Assembly (NCBI GenBank): GCA_934796775.1
Contig: CAKVPH010000003.1
Location: 62,001 to 126,000, forward strand
Origin: an uncultured Clostridia bacterium
GTDB lineage: Bacteria; Bacillota; Clostridia; Christensenellales; Borkfalkiaceae
Direction of reading: 5' to 3'
DNA length: 64,000 bases
Positions 16,485 through 25,755 of the stretch are shown one piece after another. Below the pieces are notes generated by a model. The model worked only from the letters and a program-made list of their open reading frames with translations. It was not told where the DNA came from and searched no databases. The first letter of the stretch is position 1, and every line of letters begins with the position of its first letter. Position numbers and translations under genes: made by a program.

Positions 16485-18248
16485 ATGATTTTCGGAAAGC
16501 AGATCAACCGATATTATCTCAAATATGCTCATATGCTGATTTTCGGAATCATCGCACTTGTTGCGGTAGATTATTTTTCGCTGAAAATTCCCGAACTTTA
16601 CAGAATAATAGTAAACGCATTGAACGGCAAAGTGGAATATTTTGATTTAAATTATCTTTTAGACGAAATATGCCGCCCTATGCTTATTATAATTCTGGTT
16701 ATGGTTACGGGCAGATTTTTATGGCGCGTTTGCTTTTTCGGCACGGGAATAAAGATAGAAACCGATTTAAGACGAAGAATGTTTGATAACAGCAAGAACC
16801 TTTCGCAACAGTATTATCAGGTAAACAAAGTCGGCAATCTGATGTCGCTTTTTATAAACGACCTCGAAACCGTACAGGACTGCTTTGGTTCGGGCATTTT
16901 AATGCTTTGCGACGCGGCATTTTTGGGCGTGCTATCTATTAGCAAAATGGCTAAAATGCACGGTATTTTAACGCTTTTTTCTATTATTCCGCTTGCATTT
17001 TTGCTTGTAATAGGTCTTATTGTGGGCAAAAAAATGTCTGAAAGCTGGGATAAAAGGCAGGAATCGTTTTCACGTCTTTCGGACTTTTCGCAGGAAAGTT
17101 TTTCGGGTATAGCGGTAATAAAAGCCTTTGTAAAAGAAACGAAAGAGCTGATGGCGTTTAAAAAAGTAAACGAAGAAAACGAGCAGACAAACATAGAATA
17201 CACAAAGATATCCACCCTTTTAAGAATTTTCGTTACGCTGTTCGTTGAATCGGTTATCTGCGTTATTTTGGGATACGGCGGATATTTGGTTTACAATAAG
17301 ATCTTTGATGCGGGACAACTTGTTGAATTTATAGGTTATTTCAGTTCGGCGATATGGCCGGTTATGGCAATTTCGGAACTGATTGACATGCAGTCGCGCG
17401 GGAAAGCCTCGTTAAACCGCATAAGCTCCCTTTTAACCAGCAAACCCGACGTTGTGGATAAACCCGGCGTAAAAGAGCTTGAAAACGTTAAAGGCGACAT
17501 AGAATTTAAACACCTTTCGTTTAAATATCCCGACGGAGAGATCAACGCTTTAAAAGACGTTTCGTTTAAAATAAATGCGGGCGAAAACGTGGGTATTATA
17601 GGAAAAACCGGCTCGGGCAAAACTACGGTTGTAGACCTTATTCTGCGCACCTATAACGTACCCGACGGTACTTTGTTTATAGACGGCAAAGACGTAAACG
17701 AACTTTCGATAAACTCGGTAAGAAAAAATGCCGCTTACGTTCCGCAGGACAACTTTTTGTTCAGCGATACGGTATCTAATAACATTTCGTTTGCGAGCGA
17801 CGTTAAAAACCCGAAACTTATTGCCGAAGCCGCCGAAAATGCGGCTGTTGCCGATAATATAAACGAATTTACCGATAAATACGAAACGATACTCGGCGAG
17901 CGCGGCGTAACTGTTTCGGGCGGGCAAAAACAAAGAATTTCTATTGCCCGCGCACTAATGAAAGACGCGCCTATACTTATTATGGACGATTCGCTTTCCG
18001 CCGTTGATACCGATACCGAAAAAACGCTGCTTGACAATTTTGCCGCATTAAGAAAGAACAAAACGACCATTCTTATAGCGCACAGAATTTCCACTATAGA
18101 GAAAATGGACAAGATCATTTTCATAGACGACGGACACGTAGGCGCGGTAGGAACGCACGAAGATCTTATAAATACCTGCCCCGAATACGCGAAAATGGTA
18201 AAACTTCAAAAACTTGAAGAAGAAAAAGGAGGAAACGCAAATGCATGA
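16485..18248 (+). CDS. ABC exporter half-transporter, subunit A
   Basis: 587-aa type IV ABC exporter. Six membrane helices occupy residues 1-310; the ATPase domain follows with Walker A G-K-T-G-S-G-K-T-T (near residue 373), signature V-S-G-G-Q (near 479), Walker B I-L-I-M-D-D-S-L (near 499) and H-loop A-H-R. Walker B ends in Asp (M-D-D) rather than the catalytic Glu, the mark of a degenerate ATP site in heterodimeric exporters such as BmrC/BmrD or TM287/288. The next gene supplies the consensus site, so the two form a heterodimer. Export of drugs, lipids or peptides is possible. Confidence 0.9.
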   Translation: MIFGKQINRYYLKYAHMLIFGIIALVAVDYFSLKIPELYRIIVNALNGKVEYFDLNYLLDEICRPMLIIILVMVTGRFLWRVCFFGTGIKIETDLRRRMFDNSKNLSQQYYQVNKVGNLMSLFINDLETVQDCFGSGILMLCDAAFLGVLSISKMAKMHGILTLFSIIPLAFLLVIGLIVGKKMSESWDKRQESFSRLSDFSQESFSGIAVIKAFVKETKELMAFKKVNEENEQTNIEYTKISTLLRIFVTLFVESVICVILGYGGYLVYNKIFDAGQLVEFIGYFSSAIWPVMAISELIDMQSRGKASLNRISSLLTSKPDVVDKPGVKELENVKGDIEFKHLSFKYPDGEINALKDVSFKINAGENVGIIGKTGSGKTTVVDLILRTYNVPDGTLFIDGKDVNELSINSVRKNAAYVPQDNFLFSDTVSNNISFASDVKNPKLIAEAAENAAVADNINEFTDKYETILGERGVTVSGGQKQRISIARALMKDAPILIMDDSLSAVDTDTEKTLLDNFAALRKNKTTILIAHRISTIEKMDKIIFIDDGHVGAVGTHEDLINTCPEYAKMVKLQKLEEEKGGNANA

Positions 18249-20130
18249 GTATTATCCGCTTTTAATTGCGGGAGCGATTATAGGCGTTTTCTCGGGGGCG
18301 TTCATATTAGCTTACGTCCTGATGAAAAACAAAAAAGAAGCTATCGGTTTTGACAGAACGATTAAAGATTCCGAGATTATAAAAAGGCTTTTATCCTACG
18401 CCAAACCGTACTGGAAAAGTTTCGCGTTCGTGCTTTTACTGATGCTGTTTTCCATTTCGTACGACATAATATCCCCTATTTTAATCGGCAATATCGAAGA
18501 ACTGATAAAAAGCGATTTTGAGCTAAGCACTTTGTTTATTCGCGTGGGAATTTACGCGTCGATACTTATTGTTTCGCTTGTATGCACATACGTTCAGGCA
18601 ATCATTTTGCAAAAGACGGGGCAAAAAATTCTCTCTAATTTAAGGCTGGATTTGTTCAAACATATAGAAAGTCTTTCGCACGAACAGCTGTATCATATAC
18701 CGGTCGGAAAACTTGTAACCAGAGTTACTAACGATACGAACGGAATTTCGATGATGTTTACCAACATTTTAGTAAACCTTATTAAAAACTGTTTTGTTAT
18801 AATAGGCGTGTTTATTGCAATGCTCGCGCTTAACTACGAATTAACTCTTATGGTATTATGCTTCGTTCCGTTTATTATTCTGTTTACGCTTATTTTCAGA
18901 AAGTTTTCGAGAAAAGCGTACAGAAAAGTTAAAGACGGTACAACGGACATAAATACGTTTTTATCGGAAAATCTTTCGGGTATAAAAATCACTCAGATTT
19001 TTAACCGCGAAGATAAAAAAATGCAGGAATTTTCAGAGAAAAACGAACAGCTCGGCAAAGCTAAAAACAAACAGATTTTTGTGTTTGCTGTTTTTCGCCC
19101 GATGATTTACATGCTTTACACCTTTTCGGTTATGTGCTTGTTTTACCTGGGCGGCAAAGGATATCTTGACGGTGCGTCGTTTTTAGGTCAGACCATTTCG
19201 GCAGGTACTTTGGTAACGTTTTATATGTTTATTTCAAAATTTTTCAATCCCCTGCAAAGCTTAGCGGAACAGTTCAACTGGCTGCAATCCGCATTTGCGT
19301 CGGCTGAAAAAATATTTGTTATATTCGATATGAAACCCGGTATAACCGACGAACCCGACGCAATAGAGCTTACCGACGTAAAAGGCGAAATAGAGTTTAA
19401 AAACGTGTGGTTTGCCTACAATGAGGACGAATGGATTTTAAAAGACGTTTCGTTTAAAGTAAAAGCGGGGCAAACGGTTGCGTTTGTAGGCGCGACGGGA
19501 GCCGGTAAGACCACAATTTTATCGCTTATATGCCGAAACTACGATATACAGCGCGGACAGATTTTAATTGACGGAATAGACGTAAAACATATAAAGCTTG
19601 AATCATTGAGAAAGCAATTCGGACAAATGCTTCAGGACGTATTTTTGTTCGCAGGCACGGTAAAAAGCAATATTACATTGCGCGACGATTTTTCGGACGA
19701 AGAAATTATTCAGGCTTGCGAATACGTAAACGCGGACAGTTTTATTAAAAAACTGCCAAAAGGACTTGACGAAGAAATTCGTGAACGCGGCAATAATTTA
19801 TCCGCCGGACAAAGGCAGCTTTTATCGTTTGCAAGAACCATCATACATAAGCCTAAAATAATGATTTTAGACGAAGCAACCGCTAATATCGACACCGAAA
19901 CCGAGCTTTTAATTCAGAACTCTTTGGAAAAAATGATGAATATCGGCACGATGCTTATAGTTGCGCACAGACTTTCTACCATACAGCATGCGGATAACAT
20001 TATAGTTATGGCGCACGGTGAAATTACCGAGCAAGGCAATCATTTTGATTTGCTTGATAAGAAAGGAAGATATTACGATTTATATATGTTGCAGTATCAC
20101 AAACAAAACATATTAGAAAACCGCGCATAA
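18241..20130 (+). CDS. ABC exporter half-transporter, subunit B
   Basis: 629 aa from ATG 18241, chosen because AGGAGG lies about eight bases upstream; a TTG at 18214 is less likely. There is one extra N-terminal membrane helix (residues 5-27) before the six exporter helices, then the ATPase: Walker A G-A-T-G-A-G-K-T-T near residue 423, signature L-S-A-G-Q, Walker B I-M-I-L-D-E-A-T with the catalytic Glu, and A-H-R. It overlaps subunit A by 8 bases. The pair has one degenerate and one canonical nucleotide site. Confidence 0.9.
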   Translation: MHEYYPLLIAGAIIGVFSGAFILAYVLMKNKKEAIGFDRTIKDSEIIKRLLSYAKPYWKSFAFVLLLMLFSISYDIISPILIGNIEELIKSDFELSTLFIRVGIYASILIVSLVCTYVQAIILQKTGQKILSNLRLDLFKHIESLSHEQLYHIPVGKLVTRVTNDTNGISMMFTNILVNLIKNCFVIIGVFIAMLALNYELTLMVLCFVPFIILFTLIFRKFSRKAYRKVKDGTTDINTFLSENLSGIKITQIFNREDKKMQEFSEKNEQLGKAKNKQIFVFAVFRPMIYMLYTFSVMCLFYLGGKGYLDGASFLGQTISAGTLVTFYMFISKFFNPLQSLAEQFNWLQSAFASAEKIFVIFDMKPGITDEPDAIELTDVKGEIEFKNVWFAYNEDEWILKDVSFKVKAGQTVAFVGATGAGKTTILSLICRNYDIQRGQILIDGIDVKHIKLESLRKQFGQMLQDVFLFAGTVKSNITLRDDFSDEEIIQACEYVNADSFIKKLPKGLDEEIRERGNNLSAGQRQLLSFARTIIHKPKIMILDEATANIDTETELLIQNSLEKMMNIGTMLIVAHRLSTIQHADNIIVMAHGEITEQGNHFDLLDKKGRYYDLYMLQYHKQNILENRA

Positions 20131-20145
20131 TTTAATATTTATAGA

Positions 20146-20186
20146 AAAAATCACCTGACTTAAAAAAAAGTCGGGTGATTTTTATT
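20146..20186 (+). terminator. Terminator of ABC exporter operon
   Basis: Stem AAAAATCACCTGACT (20146-20160) with AGTCGGGTGATTTTT (20169-20183), A-rich loop, T-rich tail; one G-T pair. Confidence 0.85.
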
Positions 20187-20195
20187 TGAATCGTA

Positions 20196-20227
20196 AAAGG
20201 GCTGCCGCTTTTTTGCGGCAGCCCCTT
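20196..20227 (-). terminator. Terminator of the glycan operon end
   Basis: GC-rich stem GGGCTGCCGC with GCGGCAGCCC around a T6 loop, followed on the minus strand by a TTTT tail, about 100 bases beyond the stop of the 1068-aa surface protein gene. Confidence 0.8.
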
Positions 20228-20331
20228 ACTCCCTTTAAGTATAAGCTTGTTTTTTAGCCTTTTATTTGCCTTTAAAAAACATTTTATTTATCCTTACAGG
20301 GAAATCGGTTTTTACGATATCGAACCGTAAA

Positions 20332-23300
20332 TCAGTGTTTTTTTCTGCGAATTACAGCGTATGCTACGAGTGAAAGAACTCCTAAAACGCCGCTTGTCGA
20401 TACAACGCCCTTGCAGCTCGAGCAGCTTCCGCCGTCGGTATCGTCGGTCTTGCTTGAATTGCCGGAATCGGGAACGATGGGTTGGTCGTTTTCAACGGTT
20501 ATGGGTTCGTAATCAACTTCTTCGCCTATGCTATATTGTTTGAACGCTACTTTACTTTCTTTTTCGCCTACGGAAGCAGAAGATTCTGTGGTTAAAATGT
20601 TAGCACCTAACGTAAAGTTGCCAAGGCTTGCGATAGTGGTAGCTCTTTGATCGTCAACGGTGATCTTTAAGCCTTCGCCTGCGACTTCGATCTTAACAAT
20701 GTGAACGCCGAGAGCTTTGCTGTTTTCAGAATCAACCAAGCTTAAAGCTCTGGTTCCGGAAATACCGCTAACGGTAGTGCCGTCTGCAGCAACGAGCTTG
20801 TATTCTTCATACAATGCGGTATCGGTTGCGTTAGCTTCTTCTTCGTTGTAGTTAGCATAGAGCGTGTAAACGAGAGTAAGTCCGCTGTTAGGATCATAGA
20901 AGTTGAAAGTTATATAAGTAGGATGCTGGTAATTAGCTGTATTTTTGTAGTAATCTGCAATAGCCTTAAAGTCAATCTTCATAATTAAGCCTGCTTTAAG
21001 GTCGATAACCTTTTCAAGCGTAACTTTTGATGCGCTTGTCATAACGTAAGCACCCTTAGCTGCTTCAACAGTACCCTGACCGCCCTTTGCATATCCGTTT
21101 TCGAATTCTGCAACGTAAACGTAAGCCATGATAACTTTGTTGCCGCTGATAACTATAAATTCGTTGATGCTTTCTTTATCGTTGATCTGCGATTTATCAA
21201 GAGTGAACTTACCGTCTTTTACAGCGTAGTTAGCGGCAGTTAAAGCTACGTCGTTTTTCAAAACTAAAGAAACGTCGGTTATACTTTCGGGAAGAGTAAA
21301 TACAGCGTCTTTTACGTCGCCCTTGGTAGCGAATGCAACCATGGTTCCTGCCATATTGCTGGTGCTGTAAACCATGTTGATTTCGGTTGCGGTCTGAGTA
21401 GCGGTATCGGCTATGGTAAGAACGTCGGTCTTAGCAAAGTCGAGTCTTGCAAAGTAAGCGGCTTTAACGGTAAGTTTGCCTTCTGCATATGTGATTTCTT
21501 CTGCAGTTGCCTTAACGCCCTTAGCGTTGGTAACTTCGATATTTTCGCCGGTAGTACCGATAACGTCAAGAACTAAATCCTGAGCTTTTGCAAGGTCTAC
21601 TTTATAGCTTGCTTCGGTGTTAGGACCGGTTACAGCTATACCGTTTAAGTTTTTGTTAGCTTTGAATTCAAAATTATCAACCTGGTTGTTGAAGAAGAAA
21701 CCTAAATAAGCTTTTCCGTTTTTAAAATCAGACTGTTTTACGGAAACAGTTCCGCAATCCTGACCGTTGATACGGAAATAACTTTCAGCAGCCGTAGCGC
21801 CGAAATACATTTCAATTACTAAATTCTTAGCATCTCTGAAATCGTCATATGTAGCAATGCTTCCCTGAGCGCCGCTAATTCCTTGAAACTGTTGAATCTT
21901 CTTTTCTCTACCGAATACTAAAACCGAAAGCTTAGTTCTGTTTGCATTGCCGTCGGCAAAATAATCCATCATTTCTAACGAATCCATAACTGCGAGCATA
22001 CCCCATTCGGTGTTTTGATCAAACTGCTTGACTTCAAGTATAATGGGTTTTGTTACGTCTAAACCTTCGTTATAATAAATTCTGCTTTGTAATCTGCCGG
22101 CATTAAATTTATTTAGTTTTCCGCTTACATAATTTCCTTCGGTTTTAAGTTCGCCGTCGGCAAGGTCTACAGAACGAGCATACCAGCCTTTTTGAGTTGC
22201 TTTGCAATAAACAGAACCGTTAAGAGAATCTTCGCCTATAGTCAAACTGAATACAAAACTACGATAAGTAGCAAATGCTTGTTCAAGATAAGCAGGTGTA
22301 AAGGTAAGAGTATAAGCAGTTCCGTCCTTTTCAAGAGTATAATCCGTTTCAGGAACAAGAGTAGAAGAAACTTGTGCAACGCCGCTCATTACTTTAACGC
22401 TATCGGCAGTTTGAGGAGCGCCGGTATATGTAAACGTATAAGATAAAGCGTCGCCTTTGTTTATTTCTTTATAGGTTTCGCCTGCCCATACGGGAGGAGC
22501 TGCGAGCTGAACGGTCATTACAACTGCGCCCTTGCCGTTTTCAGCTTCAACGTATATAGCGGAAGATTTTTTCAAAACAGACTGATAAACAGTCCAGAAA
22601 GACTGATTAAGAACGTATTTTTTACCGCCTTCAACGTCGGTTACGGTGTAAGTGGTATCGTTGGTAACTTCGGTTCCGTTTACATAGAGTTTTGCGTCGC
22701 CTACGATATTTTTAGCGGTAAAGGTAAGTCCGTCGGGAGCTTCGCCTTTAGAAAGATCTACATAAGCAAATTCAGATGCTGAAACAGCTTCGGTATAAGG
22801 CGCGCCATATTCACCGAAAAGCATTACGCAGTTAGCATCAACACCGCCTGCACCAACAGCTAAATAACATCCATTAGGGAACAAATCAGCAGTCATCCAG
22901 TCATAAAGCGATTTTGTTGCATCCCTTTCTTGCGTGAGCATAGTTCCGTCTATCTTTACATAGGATATGTCATCATTTTCGCCTGTACCTATATGGATTT
23001 CAACATTATGTAATCTGTCTTTTAATGTAGCGGGTTTATGGTTAACGCCTTGATGAGGCGCGTATGTGGGAGATCCTGCGGGTATAGATAGATTCGGATG
23101 TAATTGTCCGCCCATTGCGGGATTATCAAGCGATAAAATTAAATGAGGAAATAAATCGCTGCCATCTGCAGTTGCTGCAGCATGTCCTAAATGATGAACG
23201 CTTTGCCAACCGTCTTTACCGTTTAAAAATACGATTCCCGTCCATTGATTGTCGTTTGCAAGCCCAAACTGAAAAGAAACGGTGTTATTGCGTTCTTCCG

Positions 23301-23538
23301 ATAAAATGTTTACGTTATTTATCGTTGCGCCGGGGTAATTATTGTAATAAATGCCTGAGTTTCCTATTTCGGTTAAAGGTGTTTTAGGATTACTGAATTC
23401 CCAAGTTTTTTGGGGTTCGGTTTCGCCGTCGGCTTTAACCTTCACGTTGTTAAGCCCGAGTCCTAAGACCAAGCTTAATGCCATAACCATCGTGAAAACC
23501 GCGATAAGTATGGACTTTGCCTTAAAAGTTTTACTCAT
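20332..23538 (-). CDS. Large secreted surface protein with non-LPXTG C-terminal anchor signal
   Basis: 1068 aa. Signal peptide (residues 1-37, cleavage near V-K-A-D). The body is beta-rich and built from several modules: a lectin-like segment at about 45-250 with G-I-V-F-L-N-G-K-D-G-W, a second similar one at about 480-640, another at about 860-1010, and short X2/Ig-like linkers between them (for example near 255-345 and 365-440). The C-terminus (residues about 1025-1068) has a polar linker, G-S-C-S-S-C-K-G, a hydrophobic helix and a basic end R-R-K-K-H, resembling a sorting signal but without LPXTG. No catalytic motif was recognised; carbohydrate binding is inferred from its glycan-operon context and composition. 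Last gene of the operon, about 107 bases after the previous gene. Confidence 0.72.
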   Translation of the reverse strand: MSKTFKAKSILIAVFTMVMALSLVLGLGLNNVKVKADGETEPQKTWEFSNPKTPLTEIGNSGIYYNNYPGATINNVNILSEERNNTVSFQFGLANDNQWTGIVFLNGKDGWQSVHHLGHAAATADGSDLFPHLILSLDNPAMGGQLHPNLSIPAGSPTYAPHQGVNHKPATLKDRLHNVEIHIGTGENDDISYVKIDGTMLTQERDATKSLYDWMTADLFPNGCYLAVGAGGVDANCVMLFGEYGAPYTEAVSASEFAYVDLSKGEAPDGLTFTAKNIVGDAKLYVNGTEVTNDTTYTVTDVEGGKKYVLNQSFWTVYQSVLKKSSAIYVEAENGKGAVVMTVQLAAPPVWAGETYKEINKGDALSYTFTYTGAPQTADSVKVMSGVAQVSSTLVPETDYTLEKDGTAYTLTFTPAYLEQAFATYRSFVFSLTIGEDSLNGSVYCKATQKGWYARSVDLADGELKTEGNYVSGKLNKFNAGRLQSRIYYNEGLDVTKPIILEVKQFDQNTEWGMLAVMDSLEMMDYFADGNANRTKLSVLVFGREKKIQQFQGISGAQGSIATYDDFRDAKNLVIEMYFGATAAESYFRINGQDCGTVSVKQSDFKNGKAYLGFFFNNQVDNFEFKANKNLNGIAVTGPNTEASYKVDLAKAQDLVLDVIGTTGENIEVTNAKGVKATAEEITYAEGKLTVKAAYFARLDFAKTDVLTIADTATQTATEINMVYSTSNMAGTMVAFATKGDVKDAVFTLPESITDVSLVLKNDVALTAANYAVKDGKFTLDKSQINDKESINEFIVISGNKVIMAYVYVAEFENGYAKGGQGTVEAAKGAYVMTSASKVTLEKVIDLKAGLIMKIDFKAIADYYKNTANYQHPTYITFNFYDPNSGLTLVYTLYANYNEEEANATDTALYEEYKLVAADGTTVSGISGTRALSLVDSENSKALGVHIVKIEVAGEGLKITVDDQRATTIASLGNFTLGANILTTESSASVGEKESKVAFKQYSIGEEVDYEPITVENDQPIVPDSGNSSKTDDTDGGSCSSCKGVVSTSGVLGVLSLVAYAVIRRKKH

Positions 23539-23605
23539 AATTTACCTCCTTAGGTAATATCATTTTTAAAAAGCTGTATTAAGCTTTTTATTCGGTTTTT
23601 GGTTA

Positions 23606-23632
23606 CCCGTAATATGTTTTTTTTATTACGGG
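23606..23632. other. Intergenic hairpin before surface-protein gene
   Basis: Nine-bp perfect stem CCCGTAATA (23606-23614) with TATTACGGG (23624-23632). On the minus strand no T run follows, so it is more likely an mRNA processing or stabilising hairpin than a full terminator. Confidence 0.5.
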
Positions 23633-23645
23633 CAATTTTTGATTT

Positions 23646-25742
23646 TTAATAGCCCATTCTGTAGGCGTAATTAAGTCTGCCCATGGGCGCGCTGTCGCCG
23701 CCGTAATAGAAAGCGTTTATATCGCCGAATTCAAATACGCCTACACCGTCGTTTTTGTCGCTGTCTTTGTTAGCGTAAATGTTATCGGTAACTTTTATTC
23801 CTATTTCGCTTGCGCTTGTTATGCCTAAAGCTTCAAGCGAAATGCGATAAGAAATAAACTTGCCTTCTACGTAATAATCTGCATCGGCATTAGTGCGAAC
23901 CGCATTTATTTTGCCTTTGCTTGCGCCTAAAGCTTCGATAGAAGTTACGCCGTTTTCGGGCATACGGTTTATAAGATAGTTATAATTTTTCCAACTGTTT
24001 TTTGCGCCTGTGGATATCCAGAGATTCATCCAGTCGGTATCGCCCGCCGTGTGCGCGGTTATATCTGACTTGGCTGCGACTAAAACGTATAAATACTTGC
24101 TGTCGTTAGCAATTTTAACGTAATCGATATCGTTTCTTGCGGAGTTATCGACGTAAGTATATTTGTTAGCGGCACTCTTTACGTTTCTGTTTACAGCGTC
24201 GCCGCCAAAATCTATATATTTTGCCGAAACTTTATCCCAGTCGGAAATGTTTTTATAATCGACGGTGGTACGTTTCCACATAGCCGTCTGCGATTTTTTA
24301 TCTTCTTTTCCGTACTTGAACTCGCGAACGTACTGGCAAAGCGAGAGATATGCGTTATCTTCATATCCGCCGTCACGCATCATTTCGATATCGCGCGAAA
24401 AAGCTACGTTAAAGGTATCTACAAACGACGCATATTTATTGTTTAAGTTGAGCTTTTGAGCTACCCATTCGTTCCAGCCGGTTACGTTTACCATCCAGAC
24501 TTCGTCCTTGCCGGAATAATTTAAAACGTTACGCCACTGCGAAATAAAGTTTGGGTTATAAGCCGCATTTTCAACACTGTCGGTTTCAACAGCCGTAGTT
24601 TGGTTCTGATACGCACCTCTTCCGCGATATTTATATAACGCGTTATCTTTATATCTTGCAAGATATGCTTCGCTCGACCAGTTTCCGTCTATGTGCTGAG
24701 CAATGGATACATTCATAATTCCGTCATAATTCTTTTGCGGAAGAGAATAATCCATCCACGGGAAGCCGTTTTTATAGGAAGACTCTGTTACCAAAGTGGG
24801 CCAACGGGTATATCTTACCCAGAAGGCGTCGCCTATTTCTTTGTTTGAAAGCAAATCCTTATTGAACGAATATGCAGCCAAAAGGGGTTTGCCCGAAGGA
24901 TTTCTTACCGGATCTGCGGTAAACCAGCACGACTTATATTTGAAATCATTATAAGCGTAGTAGTTATTGTAAACCCATTCCACAACGTTCATTATGGTTT
25001 GATCGCTTTGGGTATTGTTACATACCATGGGTACGATTTGAGGAACGTTATAGCCTTCGGCTTGCATTTCCAAAATAGTATCCATAAGCGCATATGTAGC
25101 CTTGGGATAGAGATTTACGGGGTTTTTACCGTTCATGTTGGCATTTGTGAAATCAAGATACAAATAATCGATTCCCGCAAAGCTTAAAAGCTGCAAATGC
25201 TTTCTTATAACCCACTGATCCCACGAAGCGTAATAGCCGTATAACGGTTCTTCAAAATAATGGAACGCGTTTAGCGGGGACGCAGACGCGTCGTAATTAG
25301 CCTGTTTCGGGAGCGCCCACAATTTGTTTGTCGTATCGGACGGGTTTCCGCTTTGTTCTAAAAGCTTAGAAATATCGTAGATATTGCCCCAGTCCTGTCC
25401 TAACCACATAAAGTAGAACATTCCGACGTATTTACCGCCCGTTTTTACCGAACGAGGAGATACGTTGCCTGCGTCAAACTTAGCCGAGAGTTGCGATTTA
25501 GTGAATTCTTCGTCGCCCGCGGCAAGAAGTTTGTTGGTATAGGCTTCGTCGTAAGCGTCAGCCCAGTCTTCGCCGTATTCGTATCCTGCGGGGGGAGTTT
25601 CTCCGCCACCCGAACTTGACGACGAACTGCTGTCTGCCGCAGAAGTAGAGCCTGTGCCGCCATCTGAAAAATCACAACCGATTGCAAATGATAAGGTTAG
25701 TGCCATTAGTAGTGACAGTATTCTGATTATTTTCTTTTTCAA
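23646..25742 (-). CDS. Putative glycosidase-like lipoprotein A (GH99/WbsX-like barrel plus CBM-like domain)
   Basis: 698 aa. Lipoprotein signal with cysteine in A-I-G-C near residue 23, then a Ser/Gly linker. The main domain (about 100-470) reads like an alpha/beta barrel: Y-V-G-M-F-Y-F-M-W-L-G start, E-E-P-L-Y-G-Y-Y, G-I-D-Y-L-Y-L-D-F-T, and V-T-G-W-N-E-W-V-A-Q near the end, a W-N-E-W motif seen in GH99/GH71-type and WbsX proteins where the Glu is a candidate acid. Residues about 530-698 look like a CBM9/DOMON-type binding domain (Y-V-K-I-A-N-D-S-K-Y-L-Y-V). The downstream neighbour in the minus direction is the surface protein; the gene upstream encodes a paralogue. Family assignment is tentative; substrate unknown. 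Confidence 0.6.
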   Translation of the reverse strand: MKKKIIRILSLLMALTLSFAIGCDFSDGGTGSTSAADSSSSSSSGGGETPPAGYEYGEDWADAYDEAYTNKLLAAGDEEFTKSQLSAKFDAGNVSPRSVKTGGKYVGMFYFMWLGQDWGNIYDISKLLEQSGNPSDTTNKLWALPKQANYDASASPLNAFHYFEEPLYGYYASWDQWVIRKHLQLLSFAGIDYLYLDFTNANMNGKNPVNLYPKATYALMDTILEMQAEGYNVPQIVPMVCNNTQSDQTIMNVVEWVYNNYYAYNDFKYKSCWFTADPVRNPSGKPLLAAYSFNKDLLSNKEIGDAFWVRYTRWPTLVTESSYKNGFPWMDYSLPQKNYDGIMNVSIAQHIDGNWSSEAYLARYKDNALYKYRGRGAYQNQTTAVETDSVENAAYNPNFISQWRNVLNYSGKDEVWMVNVTGWNEWVAQKLNLNNKYASFVDTFNVAFSRDIEMMRDGGYEDNAYLSLCQYVREFKYGKEDKKSQTAMWKRTTVDYKNISDWDKVSAKYIDFGGDAVNRNVKSAANKYTYVDNSARNDIDYVKIANDSKYLYVLVAAKSDITAHTAGDTDWMNLWISTGAKNSWKNYNYLINRMPENGVTSIEALGASKGKINAVRTNADADYYVEGKFISYRISLEALGITSASEIGIKVTDNIYANKDSDKNDGVGVFEFGDINAFYYGGDSAPMGRLNYAYRMGY

Positions 25743-25755
25743 CTGCCGTTCCTCC

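Noticed and set aside
20332..20480. LPXTG sortase signal in the large surface protein
   Set aside because: No L-P-x-T-G or close variant precedes the hydrophobic helix; the motif there is G-S-C-S-S-C-K-G.
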